Shown here piece by piece: positions 49,950 to 58,843 of a DNA stretch of 64,000 bases. The DNA comes from Brevibacterium spongiae (GTDB lineage: Bacteria; Actinomycetota; Actinomycetes; Actinomycetales; Brevibacteriaceae). Under the pieces are notes generated by a model. It did no database searches. It was not told the origin of the DNA and saw nothing but the letters and a program-made list of their open reading frames with translations. The position numbers and the translations under genes are program-made. Where the stretch lies: contig NZ_CP093443.1 in the NCBI RefSeq assembly GCF_026168515.1, positions 2,728,001 to 2,792,000 of the forward strand, read 5' to 3'. Positions within the stretch are counted from its first letter, which is position 1; the number at the start of each line of letters is the position of its first letter.

Positions 49950-52202
49950 CTACTCCCCTGTCAGTGCGTTCCACAGAAAGCGGTAGCTCAGTGCCCTGGT
50001 GAACGCCGTCTGCTCATTGTCGGAAGCGGCCGAGTGTCCACCTTCGGTGTCTTCGAAGAACCACACGTCGTCGATCCCCATTGACTGCATCCGGGCGGTC
50101 ATCTTCCGTGCCTGGACCGGTCCGACACGGTCATCGGAGGTTGCCGTCCAGAACAGCACCGGCGGGTAGATTCGGCCCTCTTCAAGGAGGTGGTAAGGGG
50201 AGAAGTTCTTGATGAACTCCCAGTCCTCGGGCACATCCGGATCACCGTATTCGGCCTTCCACGAGTAGCCGGCGCTGAGCTTCGTGTACCGGGCCATGTC
50301 GAGCAGCGGGACGCCGCAGGAGACTGCACCGAAGAGTTCGGGGTACTGGGTGAGCATGTTGCCCACGAGCAGTCCGCCGTTGGAGCCGCCGGCACAGGCC
50401 AGGCGCTGCGGACTCGTCACCCCGCGATCGATGAGGTCGCGAGCGACGGCCGAGTAGTCCTCATAGCAGCGCATCCGGTTCTCCCGCATCGCCGAGGTGT
50501 GCCACTCGGGTCCGTACTCGCCTCCACCGCGGATATTGGCCAACACGTAGACCCCACGTCGACGCGTGCAGCCGTTGGTGGTGCGGCCCAGCCAGCCGAG
50601 GCCGACGACGGGCGAGTAGCCGGGGGTGCGGCTCACTTCGAAACCGCCGTAGCCATCGAGCAGCGTGGGGTTGGCTCCGTCGAGGATGATATCGGCAGCT
50701 GCGATCTGGAAGTACGGGATCTTCGTTCCGTCCGCACTGGTGGCGAAGTGCTGTTCGACGCTCAGCCCTTCGGTCGGGAACAATGCGGGGGCAGTCTTGA
50801 CCACCTCGGCGACGGGACTTTCGCGGGTATCGATCGAGGCCGTCCCGTCGGGGTGCTCACTGGTCGCGCCGGTCGAATCCGCGCCGGCCGCTCCCGCCGA
50901 AACCGTTCCCAGTGTCCCGTACGACAGGGTCGAGGGAGTGAGGAAACCGGTGCTGACCATCCAGTAGTCATTGGCCGTGGCCGGATCGAACTTGTCGACC
51001 GAGCCGAGGCCGACCATGTGATTGGCGGGAACTCCCGGCAGGGCGGACTCGGCGAAGTCGTTGTTCAGGTCGAGCACGGTGAGCTTCGACTGCACGTCGG
51101 AGAGCAGCTCGAGCACGAGGTAGTCGCGGGTGAAGGTGAAGGACTGCAGTGAGGTGTGGGCGTCAGGAGCGAAGATCACGCGTGGGGTGATGTCGCCGTT
51201 CTTGACCGCCGCGACGTCGGCGACTGCGAGCCCGCCGGCGGGCACCTCGGTGGTGGCAGTGTGCCAGCTCGACTGGGGACGGAAGAGCATGAGGTCGCGT
51301 TCGAAGCCGACCTCGACATCGGTGGGCACATCGACGCAGGTGAGCGTGCCGGCCCATGTTTCCGGGTCAGAAGACAATGTCTGCTCGGCGGTTCGGATGT
51401 CGTCGAGGTCGAGGTAGCTCACCCGGGAATTGAAGAAGTCGAGGGCGTCGACGATGACGGCGCGGTCCGTGGTCTCGGCACCTGGGCGAACGTCGCTGCC
51501 GACGAAGATGGCGACGTGGTCGCGGGGCACCTCGGCGACGATCGGGGCCTCGGTTACGGCCTGTCCGCGTGTGAGCACTCGAGCTTGGCGGGGGTAGGAC
51601 GAGGTGGTCAGCGAATCGGCGTCGGTCTCGGTGGCCACGAGCAGGGTGTCGTCGTCGAGCCAGGCCAGGCGGGTCTTCGCAGCGGGGATGTCGAATCCGC
51701 CGTCGACGAAGGCTCTGTCGTCGAGGTCGAATTCGCGGACCCGGTGCGAGTCTCCTCCGTCCGGGGAGAGCAGTACCAGTGCGCGGCGGTTGTCGCTGCG
51801 ACGGACCATGGCACCGGACCAGACCCAGGCGGTGTCTTCGCGGGCGGCAAGTTCGTCGAGATCGAGCAGCACATCCCAGTCGGGCTCCGCGGTGCGGTAG
51901 CTGTCCCAGGTGGTGCGTCGCCACAGGCCTTTGGGATTGGTTTTGTCGCGCCAGAAGTTATAGAGGTGGTCGCCGCGCTTGGTGACCATCGGGATCCGGT
52001 CATCGGAATCCAGTGCCGTGCGCAGATCTCCGGCGATGGCGTCGAAGAGCCCGTCCTGGAATCGTTCGAGCGTCCGAGCGTTCTGGTCTTTGACCCAGGC
52101 AATCTGCTCGTCACCGTAGATGTCTTCCAGCCAGAGGTTCTCGTCCTCGGGCAACTCAGCGCTCGTCGTCGGGGCTGTCAGTGTGGGGTCTTCTTCACGC
52201 AT
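49950..52202 (-). CDS. Prolyl oligopeptidase-family serine peptidase (S9A)
   Basis: A 750-aa cytosolic peptidase with an N-terminal beta-propeller (ENLWLEDIYGDEQIAWVKDQN opens the family pattern, in pieces) and a C-terminal alpha/beta-hydrolase domain. The catalytic triad is visible: Ser607 in GGSNGGLL, Asp690/691 in TSDDRV and His723 in EGGHSA. RGGGEYGPEWH is the S9A oxyanion-side motif. An Ala/Gly/Ser/Thr insert near residues 435-465 is unusual. TAGGAT lies 6 nt before the ATG (52209-52214), so the mRNA is probably leaderless. Its stop overlaps the lplA -10 hexamer. Confidence 0.93.
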   Translation of the reverse strand: MREEDPTLTAPTTSAELPEDENLWLEDIYGDEQIAWVKDQNARTLERFQDGLFDAIAGDLRTALDSDDRIPMVTKRGDHLYNFWRDKTNPKGLWRRTTWDSYRTAEPDWDVLLDLDELAAREDTAWVWSGAMVRRSDNRRALVLLSPDGGDSHRVREFDLDDRAFVDGGFDIPAAKTRLAWLDDDTLLVATETDADSLTTSSYPRQARVLTRGQAVTEAPIVAEVPRDHVAIFVGSDVRPGAETTDRAVIVDALDFFNSRVSYLDLDDIRTAEQTLSSDPETWAGTLTCVDVPTDVEVGFERDLMLFRPQSSWHTATTEVPAGGLAVADVAAVKNGDITPRVIFAPDAHTSLQSFTFTRDYLVLELLSDVQSKLTVLDLNNDFAESALPGVPANHMVGLGSVDKFDPATANDYWMVSTGFLTPSTLSYGTLGTVSAGAAGADSTGATSEHPDGTASIDTRESPVAEVVKTAPALFPTEGLSVEQHFATSADGTKIPYFQIAAADIILDGANPTLLDGYGGFEVSRTPGYSPVVGLGWLGRTTNGCTRRRGVYVLANIRGGGEYGPEWHTSAMRENRMRCYEDYSAVARDLIDRGVTSPQRLACAGGSNGGLLVGNMLTQYPELFGAVSCGVPLLDMARYTKLSAGYSWKAEYGDPDVPEDWEFIKNFSPYHLLEEGRIYPPVLFWTATSDDRVGPVQARKMTARMQSMGIDDVWFFEDTEGGHSAASDNEQTAFTRALSYRFLWNALTGE

Positions 52203-52215
52203 GGCCCCATCCTAG

Positions 52216-52884
52216 TCACCACGGCTGACGTGGCGGATTCGCGTCAGGCATCCTGTGCATCACCAGGCCGGGGCGACCGTTGGGTGCTTCAGGACCGTGC
52301 CCGAGTTCGGTGAACCCGAGACTCTGGTAGAGGCGGCGGGCGGGGCTGTCGATGTCGTCGGTCTGCAGCCAGCATCCATACCCTGCGACCGCATGCAGCC
52401 ATGCCTGGAGAGTGCGCCGTCCGATTCCCTGCTCGCGGCGTTCCGGGTCTCGGGCGAGGAGGTTGAGGGCGAAGGTCGATTCGAGTTCGACGCAGCGTTC
52501 ACCGAGACTTCTCTGCAGGTCGAATGCCCATGGATACTTCTGCTCTTCCCACTTCCAATGGTGGCCATAGGCGAAGGCGGTCAGTCGTCCGTCGGCTTGG
52601 TTGCGCGCCAGCGCCATCACGACCTGCCCCTTTTGGACAGAGACTTCGTAGACATCGGCGAACAGCGCTGCGAATTTGGGATCTTCGTTCAGCGGGGGTT
52701 CTGCGGCGGCTGCGCCGTAGATGGCTTCGACTTCTTCCCGCGGCGGCAGCACACCGGCAACGCCAGGCCCCGAAGTTACGCCTTGCCAGCGGGGTCCCAG
52801 TCCCATCGGGAGTCCCCACACCACTTCGACCACCGTTGCGCTGGGCTGTCTGCCAGGCTCCGGTTGCCCGCTGAAGGCGTTCAT
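52216..52884 (-). CDS. GNAT-family N-acetyltransferase
   Basis: A 222-aa protein with one GNAT domain in its C-terminal two thirds. Beta-4/alpha-3 acetyl-CoA loop RDPERREQGIGRRTL (Q/RxxGxG/A form) is followed by GCWLQTDDIDSPARRLYQSLGF, the usual C-terminal strand. The N-terminal 60 residues are variable and Pro/Gly-rich. The substrate is unknown. The start is ATG at 52882-52884 because TAGAGT lies exactly 7 nt upstream (52892-52897). A GTG three codons earlier overlaps that hexamer. Confidence 0.85.
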   Translation of the reverse strand: MNAFSGQPEPGRQPSATVVEVVWGLPMGLGPRWQGVTSGPGVAGVLPPREEVEAIYGAAAAEPPLNEDPKFAALFADVYEVSVQKGQVVMALARNQADGRLTAFAYGHHWKWEEQKYPWAFDLQRSLGERCVELESTFALNLLARDPERREQGIGRRTLQAWLHAVAGYGCWLQTDDIDSPARRLYQSLGFTELGHGPEAPNGRPGLVMHRMPDANPPRQPW

Positions 52885-52953
52885 GGCCAACACTCTAGAG
52901 CAGTGGTGAGACGAACAGTTGAACTTTCGGTGACGACCCGTCGCCCCTTCTCC

Positions 52954-54561
52954 TCACCGGAAACCTGCGTGATCGAGGATTCCGGTGAGGAGCTGTTCTT
53001 CGGCAGAGCTCAACGGCTCATCATCGGCGTCATAGACGTCGACTCCGATGCGGGTGCCGCCGATGACGACGGTCGATGGTTGTGTGGTTCGGCGGATCGA
53101 CCGCCATGGGAGCAGCACCTGAATCGGTTTGTCTCTGTGCGTTGGTCGTTCCGGACTGCTGCTCGGTGGCGGTGGTTCGGGCTGGTTCCCCGGCGCTGGT
53201 GGTTCGCGTCGCCTCCGCGGCGACGGTTGCTCCGGCTGGCTCCCCGGCGGCGGTGGTTCGGGCCGGTTCCCCGGCGGCGCGGTCGTTTCTGCCACGACCT
53301 CACCGTGGACGAGCCCCGGGTCGGGGCCGCTGATCGGTTTGGTCCGCGCGCGGTAGTGGTGACCGGTGGGAGTGATCACTTCGAGCGCATCCGGGGTCGC
53401 ATTGTGGCGCCATCCCATGAGTTCTTTCGCATAGTTGCAGGCGGCGCAGAGACCTGACGAGTTGTCCCAATCCGTTTCACCGCCGGACGCGAACGAGTCG
53501 GCGTGATCGGCGTGCTTGATGGGCGCTTCGCACCAGGGCGAGCGGCAGACGTCGTCGCGGAAGGTGACCATGCGCCGGAGCAGGCCCGAGAACTCCCTCC
53601 GACGGGAGTCCATCCGCACGAGCTGGCCGTCGGATGGGCGGGTGTAGAGCCTGCGAACGAACATCGCGGCGTCGCTCTCGGTCACGAAGTCCCTGGCCGA
53701 CTGCGCGGGGATCGGACCGACGCCCGGGAACCATGCCGGGTCGTTCCCTGCCTCGAACAGACTGCTCGCCTGCATGATCAGGTGGATTTCCGTGGGCACA
53801 GCAGCTGCCGTCTCCTGCCCGGTCAGACGTTCGACCAGGAGGTCCGCGGTGATCTGATTCTGTGTCCGACCGTCTGCTTCACCTGTCGCGATGAGACTCT
53901 GCGCGGCCTTCTGCAGGTTGGAGTAGGCGGCAACAGCCTGCGGCATCGGCAGCAACGCGGTCAGGTAGGCCATGTTTCCCGGTGCTGGGCGCACGGTCAC
54001 AGTGCGCTCTTCGATGCGGCGCTCGAGATGCTCGACCGCGGCTTTCTGGTCAAGCTTCTGTGCCAGTGCCCGCACTTCGTTCCCGAGTCGCCTGACTCCC
54101 ACCTCGGGGAGGCGTTCGGCCATGCGTTCGTCGAGCTCGTGCTTCTTCTCGCGAGGCAGCCAGTCGGATTCCTTCACGACGACGCGGGCCTTCTCTTCCG
54201 AGATGTCGCCGCCCTTCATCGCCGCATAGGTGCGGGGCAGATCCATGAGCAGAGTGCGCGAGAACTTCAGCAGTCCGTCACCACGGTAGCGGGAGACCTT
54301 TCTCGCAAGGCCGACTTCGGCCCCGACACCGAGTCCCTGCTTTCTGCTCGCGACTCCGTCTTCGGCTTCGCGGTTCCGTCGGAGCATGTCGAAGGTCAGA
54401 GTCTCCCGAGCCTGCGCAGCCGCGCTTGCCGAGGTCAGTTCTTCCAACGCCGTGATCCGGTCGATGGCCTCTTCCTCGGTCGTTGCCGGGGGCAGTTCGG
54501 ACAGGCTCGTGCGCCACCGACGGATCTCGGTGAGTACGTTCGGAACCTGCTCTGCTTCCAT
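52954..54561 (-). CDS. DUF222-HNH endonuclease-like protein with Pro-rich tail
   Basis: A 535-aa member of the large actinobacterial DUF222 plus HNH family (related to the 13E12 repeat proteins of mycobacteria). DUF222 covers about residues 30-310. An HNH motif follows near residues 345-395: CRSPWCEAPIKHADHADSF then GETDWDNSSGLCAACNYAK, with the cysteine pairs and His-Asn-His elements in place. A tail of 60 residues repeats GNxPEPPPP/SSSPERP-type Pro/Arg/Gln units, and a last segment is conserved-looking. TAGAGT lies 7 nt before the ATG (54569-54574). Catalytic activity and targets of this family are not established. Confidence 0.88.
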   Translation of the reverse strand: MEAEQVPNVLTEIRRWRTSLSELPPATTEEEAIDRITALEELTSASAAAQARETLTFDMLRRNREAEDGVASRKQGLGVGAEVGLARKVSRYRGDGLLKFSRTLLMDLPRTYAAMKGGDISEEKARVVVKESDWLPREKKHELDERMAERLPEVGVRRLGNEVRALAQKLDQKAAVEHLERRIEERTVTVRPAPGNMAYLTALLPMPQAVAAYSNLQKAAQSLIATGEADGRTQNQITADLLVERLTGQETAAAVPTEIHLIMQASSLFEAGNDPAWFPGVGPIPAQSARDFVTESDAAMFVRRLYTRPSDGQLVRMDSRRREFSGLLRRMVTFRDDVCRSPWCEAPIKHADHADSFASGGETDWDNSSGLCAACNYAKELMGWRHNATPDALEVITPTGHHYRARTKPISGPDPGLVHGEVVAETTAPPGNRPEPPPPGSQPEQPSPRRRREPPAPGNQPEPPPPSSSPERPTHRDKPIQVLLPWRSIRRTTQPSTVVIGGTRIGVDVYDADDEPLSSAEEQLLTGILDHAGFR

Positions 54562-54664
54562 GACAAAAACTCTACAGGGAGGCACTGACACGACTTTTCC
54601 AGTACATGTATCCCCAGGTCAGGCGCTTAACCAGACACCCGCACGGCCACTCCGGCCGCGTCGA

Positions 54665-56125
54665 TCAGCTCAGTTCTTCGCCGGTTGTCTCTCGGGCGAG
54701 GAAGATCATGAGCAGCACCGCGGCGATGACGAGCACTCCGGTGAGGATGAACGTCAGGGTGAGACCGAGAACCGGCCACATGAAGGCCCCGAACACGATC
54801 GGGGCGATGCCCGTGGCCAGTCTCGACGCCGCTGAGGCCCAGCCGAACCCCGAACCCCGCAGCCGTGTCGGGTAGAGCTCGGAGACGTAGGTGTACAGGG
54901 TTGGGATCGCGATCTGGATGACGAATCCGAACCCGATGATCGCCGCCTTCGCCGCAAAAGTGAGTTCGGCTCCGGACGCTTCGATGAACACCGCGGCCCC
55001 AACGAGGAGCGCCGCCGCAAGGATCGAGGAGAACCCGAGCACTGCCTTGCGCCCGAATCTTTCGACGATGAGGGCGGAGACGATCACGCCGAGGATGCCG
55101 ACCGCGGTCATCGATCCCGTCACGAGGAACGCCGCCTGATCGGCCAGGCCCTGCTTCTTGAGGATTCCGGGCAGCCATGTCAGTGCCGCGTAGTAGACAA
55201 GAAGGACGGACACGAACAGCGACCACGAGACGAGAGTCGTCTTCGCCGAGTGCTGCCACAGCTGCACGAGCTGGCCGCTGGCGGCACGCAGCTGCCGACT
55301 GACCTTGGGGTCGGCCTGGCCTTCGGGTCGGGCACCGTCGCCTGTCCCGACGTGCGACGTCGGTGCCGGTGCCTGTGTCGGTGCTGGTGCCTGTGCCGGT
55401 GCCGGCGTTTCATGGGTCCACTCGCGAACATCCGCGCCGGTGCGTTCGACGAGTCGAGCGATGACGGCGTCGGCTTCCTGGTACCGGCCGACCGAAGCGA
55501 GGTAGAGAGGAGATTCCGGAATCCCGAAGCGCACCGCCACGGTCAGCAGGGCCGGGACGATCATGATGAGCATGATCAGTCGCCAATCGCCGAATTCCAG
55601 CAGATAGGCGGAGACGAATGCGCACAGAGATGCACCGATCGGCCACCATCCGTCCATAGCGGTGAGCACGCGACCGCGGTGGCGGCTGGGCGTGAACTCC
55701 CCGACGAGTGCGTAGTCGACGGGGATGCATCCGCCGAGCCCGAATCCGGCGAGGAACCGGAAGAGGATGAACCACCCGTAGGCGGGGGCGAATGCCCCGG
55801 CGACGGTGAAGATCGAGAAGACGAGGAGAGTGAGGGTGAATGCCTTCTTCCGTCCGATGACATCGGCGATGCCGCCCCAGATGAACGCACCGAGAGCCAT
55901 GCCGATGAGGTTGGCCGTCGCGATCCATGCGGCCTCGCCGACGTTCAGATCCCAGTAGTCGCTGAGCAGCGGGATGAGGAATCCGTTGAGGGCGACGTCC
56001 CAGGCGTCGAACATGAAACCCAGCCCGCCGATGATGAAGATGGCACCCTGAGTGCGCCATTTCCACGGCAGGTGAGCGATGACTTCGGAGGCTGTCGGAA
56101 CCGACGCCGAGGTGGTCGTGTGCAC
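54665..56125 (-). CDS. MFS transporter (sugar-porter/AAHS-like branch)
   Basis: A 486-aa major-facilitator protein. The first half shows GGIADVIGRKKAF (loop 2-3 motif) and RFLAGFGLGGCIPVDYALVGE, the second half IVERFGRKAVLGF and SELYPTRLRGSGFG, a pattern typical of the SV2/aromatic-acid and metabolite:proton branches. A central cytoplasmic loop carries an APAPTQ-type repeat (about residues 240-262). The start is set at GTG 56123-56125, since TATTGT lies 6 nt upstream (56132-56137); the longer TTG start is less likely. A perfect palindrome lies directly upstream of this -10. Confidence 0.88.
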   Translation of the reverse strand: MHTTTSASVPTASEVIAHLPWKWRTQGAIFIIGGLGFMFDAWDVALNGFLIPLLSDYWDLNVGEAAWIATANLIGMALGAFIWGGIADVIGRKKAFTLTLLVFSIFTVAGAFAPAYGWFILFRFLAGFGLGGCIPVDYALVGEFTPSRHRGRVLTAMDGWWPIGASLCAFVSAYLLEFGDWRLIMLIMIVPALLTVAVRFGIPESPLYLASVGRYQEADAVIARLVERTGADVREWTHETPAPAQAPAPTQAPAPTSHVGTGDGARPEGQADPKVSRQLRAASGQLVQLWQHSAKTTLVSWSLFVSVLLVYYAALTWLPGILKKQGLADQAAFLVTGSMTAVGILGVIVSALIVERFGRKAVLGFSSILAAALLVGAAVFIEASGAELTFAAKAAIIGFGFVIQIAIPTLYTYVSELYPTRLRGSGFGWASAASRLATGIAPIVFGAFMWPVLGLTLTFILTGVLVIAAVLLMIFLARETTGEELS

Positions 56126-56138
56126 GGGGACACAATAC

Positions 56139-56159
56139 CTCAATTAACGCACAATTGAG
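56139..56159. promoter_or_regulatory. Operator-like palindrome at the MFS promoter
   Basis: CTCAATT (56139-56145) and AATTGAG (56153-56159) are perfect inverse complements around a 7-bp spacer. They sit immediately upstream of the TATTGT -10 hexamer, where the spacer and -35 would be. It is the most AT-rich spot in this neighbourhood. No regulator gene is adjacent, so the cognate protein is encoded elsewhere. Confidence 0.6.
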
Positions 56160-56222
56160 TAAATCAGTCGCACTGCAGGACGCACAGCCCCCGCAACCAC
56201 CCATAACCCCGCGACAGCAGAA

Positions 56223-56257
56223 GGGCCGGACACTGCAATCGTCGCAGCATCCGGCCC
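56223..56257 (-). terminator. Terminator downstream of ilvE
   Basis: GGGCCGGA (56223-56230) pairs with TCCGGCCC (56250-56257), and inside it CTGC (56233-56236) pairs with GCAG (56244-56247), leaving a 7-nt loop. It lies 50-84 nt beyond the ilvE stop and before the MFS operator. The rest of 56160-56306 shows no gene. Confidence 0.65.
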
Positions 56258-56306
56258 CCTGTCAGCCCGAACCCAGAAGTGTCAGCTTGGAATCACCCCG
56301 GAGGCC

Positions 56307-57398
56307 TCAGGCCAGGCGGACCATCCAGTTATTCTTGTCCTCGGCGCGCCCGTACTGGATGTCGAGCAGCGTCTTGCGGAACTCCATGGTCTTCTCACCG
56401 GGCTTTTCGCCGTGGTCGATCGTGTATTCGCTGCCGACGACTCGGCCGATCGGCGTCACAACTGCAGCGGTGCCGCAGGCGAAGGCTTCGACGATGTCGC
56501 CGTTGGCGGCGCCCTCGCGCCACTCATCGATCGTCAGCTTCCGCTCTTCAGGCTCGAGCCCCAGCTCGGGAGCCAGGTCGAGCAGGGAACGACGAGTCAC
56601 GCCGTCGAGGATCGAATCGCCGAGAGCCGGGGTGAGCAGGCGCCCGTCCTTGGTCACGAGCATGAGGTTCATTCCACCGAGCTCCTCGATGTACTTGCCC
56701 TCGGCTGCATCGGTGAACAGCACCTGCTGGCAGCCCTGAGCCGCTGCCTCGTTCTGCGCAGCCAGCGAGGCCGCGTAGTTTCCGCCGCACTTGGCGAATC
56801 CGGTGCCTCCGGCGCCCGCACGGTTGAAGTTCCGCGACAGCCAGATCGAGACGGGCTCGATGCCGCCCGAGAAGTACGGTCCGGCGGGGCTGGCGATGAC
56901 GTAGTAGTCGACCTCATGGCTGGAGCGCACACCCAGGAACCGTTCGGTGGCCACCATGAACGGGCGCAGGTACAGGCTCGATTCATCGGCCTCGGATTCC
57001 GGAGTGGGCACCCACTGCTGGTCGAGTGAGACCAGGGCCTTGATCGAGTCGATGAAGTCGGATTCCGAGATCTGCGGCAGTGCAAGACGCTCGGCGGACT
57101 TGTTGATGCGCGCGGCATTGCGCTCAGGACGGAACGTCCACACCGAACCGTCCGCGTGACGGTAGGCCTTCATCCCCTCGAAGATCTCCTGCGCGTAGTG
57201 GAACACTGCAGCAGCGGGGTCGAGGACCAGCGGTCCGTAGGGACGGACCTCGTGTCCGTGCCAGCCGTCATCGAGGGTGTACCTGACATGCGCCATGTGA
57301 TCGGTGAAGTACAGCCCGAAACCGGGGTCCTTCTTGATGTCCTCGCGCACCAGCTCGGGTTGCGGCTGGACATTCTTGAGAACGGCAAACTCAGTCAT
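56307..57398 (-). CDS. ilvE: Branched-chain amino acid aminotransferase
   Basis: PLP enzyme (fold type IV) catalysing the last step of valine, leucine and isoleucine synthesis, 363 aa. The PLP lysine is K203 in GFAKCGGNYAAS. Other family blocks: HYAQEIFEGMKAYR, RPFMVATERFLGV and EELGGMNLMLV. The ATG of MTEFAVL is chosen as the start; GAGAAAAGAG upstream is a modest ribosome site, and a GTG 11 codons earlier is possible. It lies 196 bp after leuB on the same strand, with a terminator hairpin in between, so it probably has its own promoter. Confidence 0.95.
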   Translation of the reverse strand: MTEFAVLKNVQPQPELVREDIKKDPGFGLYFTDHMAHVRYTLDDGWHGHEVRPYGPLVLDPAAAVFHYAQEIFEGMKAYRHADGSVWTFRPERNAARINKSAERLALPQISESDFIDSIKALVSLDQQWVPTPESEADESSLYLRPFMVATERFLGVRSSHEVDYYVIASPAGPYFSGGIEPVSIWLSRNFNRAGAGGTGFAKCGGNYAASLAAQNEAAAQGCQQVLFTDAAEGKYIEELGGMNLMLVTKDGRLLTPALGDSILDGVTRRSLLDLAPELGLEPEERKLTIDEWREGAANGDIVEAFACGTAAVVTPIGRVVGSEYTIDHGEKPGEKTMEFRKTLLDIQYGRAEDKNNWMVRLA

Positions 57399-57443
57399 TA
57401 GAACTCTTTTCTCATTTGTGATGAGTGACACTGTCAGGGTAGT

Positions 57444-57478
57444 CCATCACCCCGGCGCTCGTCGCACCGGGGTGATGG
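57444..57478 (-). terminator. Terminator downstream of leuB
   Basis: A perfect 12-bp stem (CCATCACCCCGG at 57444-57455 with CCGGGGTGATGG at 57467-57478) closes an 11-nt loop in the gap between leuB and ilvE. Between it and the leuB stop lies another GC-rich segment with the TCGCCGAGGCGGTC word (57536-57549) also found after leuD. Confidence 0.7.
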
Positions 57479-57594
57479 CTTCATCGTCCCTGCAGTCGGG
57501 GATATTCGTCGCTCGGTTCCGCACCTCGCCGAGGCGGTCGCGGCGTTCACGATAATGCCGCCGACCGCGGTGATCGTCCTATCGGGGCGGGACC

Positions 57595-58632
57595 TCAGCC
57601 CAGCCGTGCTGCGATCGCGTCGCCCACCTCGGCGGTGGTCCGCTTCGTTCCGTCACGTTCGGCGAGGTCGGCTTCGACGGCCGCCTCGATCGACTTCGCC
57701 ACGACGTCGAGTCCGAGGTGGGAGGCCATGAGGGCTCCCGAGAGGATCGATGCCGTGGGGTCGGCGATCTGCTGACCTGCGATGTCAGGAGCCGATCCGT
57801 GGATGGGCTCGAACAGGCTGGGCGCCGTGCCTTCGACGTTGAGGTTGCCCGAGGCGGCCAAGCCGATTCCGCCGGTCACCGCAGCAGCCAGGTCGGTGAG
57901 GATGTCGCCGAAGAGGTTGTCGGTGACGATGACGTCGTACCGACTCGGGTCCGTGACCATGTAGATCGTGCACGCATCGGTGTGCTCGTAGTTGACGGCC
58001 ACCTCGGGGTATTCCTGCCCGACCTTCTCGACGACGCGACGCCACAGATGCCCTGCATGGACCATGACATTGTGCTTGTGGACGTAGGTGAGCTTCTTGT
58101 TCCGCGACTGCGCACGCTCGAAGGCATCGCGCACGGCGCGCTCGACTCCGTACCAGGTGTTGACCGAGACCTCGGTTGCGACCTCCTGCGGGGTGTCGGT
58201 GCGCACCGATCCGCCCGATCCCGTATAGGAGCCTTCGGTCCCCTCGCGGACGACGACGAAGTCGATCTCGCCGGGATTCGCCAGCGGACTCGTCACTCCG
58301 GAGAACAGCTTCGAGGGCCGCAGGTTGACGGCATGGCTGAGCCCGAAGCGCATCTTGAGGATGACTCCGCGCTCGAGCACGCCCGAAGGCACGGACGGAT
58401 CTCCGCAGGCGCCGAAGAAGATGGCATCATGTTTCCGCAGCGATTCGAGCTCTTCGTCGGTGAGAGTCTCGCCGGTTTCGTGCCAACGCTGCGCGCCGAC
58501 GAAGTAGTCGGTGAGTTCGAGCTCGACGGGCTCGCCCGAGACGTCGATGGCGCGCTGGAGGACTTTGAGGCCTTCGGGGACGACCTCGTTGCCGATTCCA
58601 TCTCCGGGCATGACTGCGATTGAGAACTTCAT
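57595..58632 (-). CDS. leuB: 3-isopropylmalate dehydrogenase
   Basis: NAD-dependent oxidative decarboxylase in leucine synthesis, 345 aa. Blocks: [18 protein letters not shown] at the N-terminus, [23 protein letters not shown], the metal-binding [15 protein letters not shown] and [19 protein letters not shown] lies 6 nt before the ATG of MKFSIAV (58639-58644), so the start is well fixed and the transcript is probably leaderless. The upstream in-frame start is rejected. It is divergent from the CitE-like gene. Confidence 0.96.
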   Translation of the reverse strand: MKFSIAVMPGDGIGNEVVPEGLKVLQRAIDVSGEPVELELTDYFVGAQRWHETGETLTDEELESLRKHDAIFFGACGDPSVPSGVLERGVILKMRFGLSHAVNLRPSKLFSGVTSPLANPGEIDFVVVREGTEGSYTGSGGSVRTDTPQEVATEVSVNTWYGVERAVRDAFERAQSRNKKLTYVHKHNVMVHAGHLWRRVVEKVGQEYPEVAVNYEHTDACTIYMVTDPSRYDVIVTDNLFGDILTDLAAAVTGGIGLAASGNLNVEGTAPSLFEPIHGSAPDIAGQQIADPTASILSGALMASHLGLDVVAKSIEAAVEADLAERDGTKRTTAEVGDAIAARLG

Positions 58633-58843
58633 AGTCACAGAATAGAACTCCATCTCACCATTCAACTACTGCGTCCTACGATATGGACACGCATCCTCGG
58701 CGCACTCCTGTGTCACCATGAACAATTTCACGTCTCAATCACTGTTGCCGGCTACACATCTGCCTCGGCAGCGACGAAGATGGACATAGCACCCCAAACC
58801 CCGTGGGGGCGTCCAGATCCCAGCCCCGAGAGAAAGTCGATCA

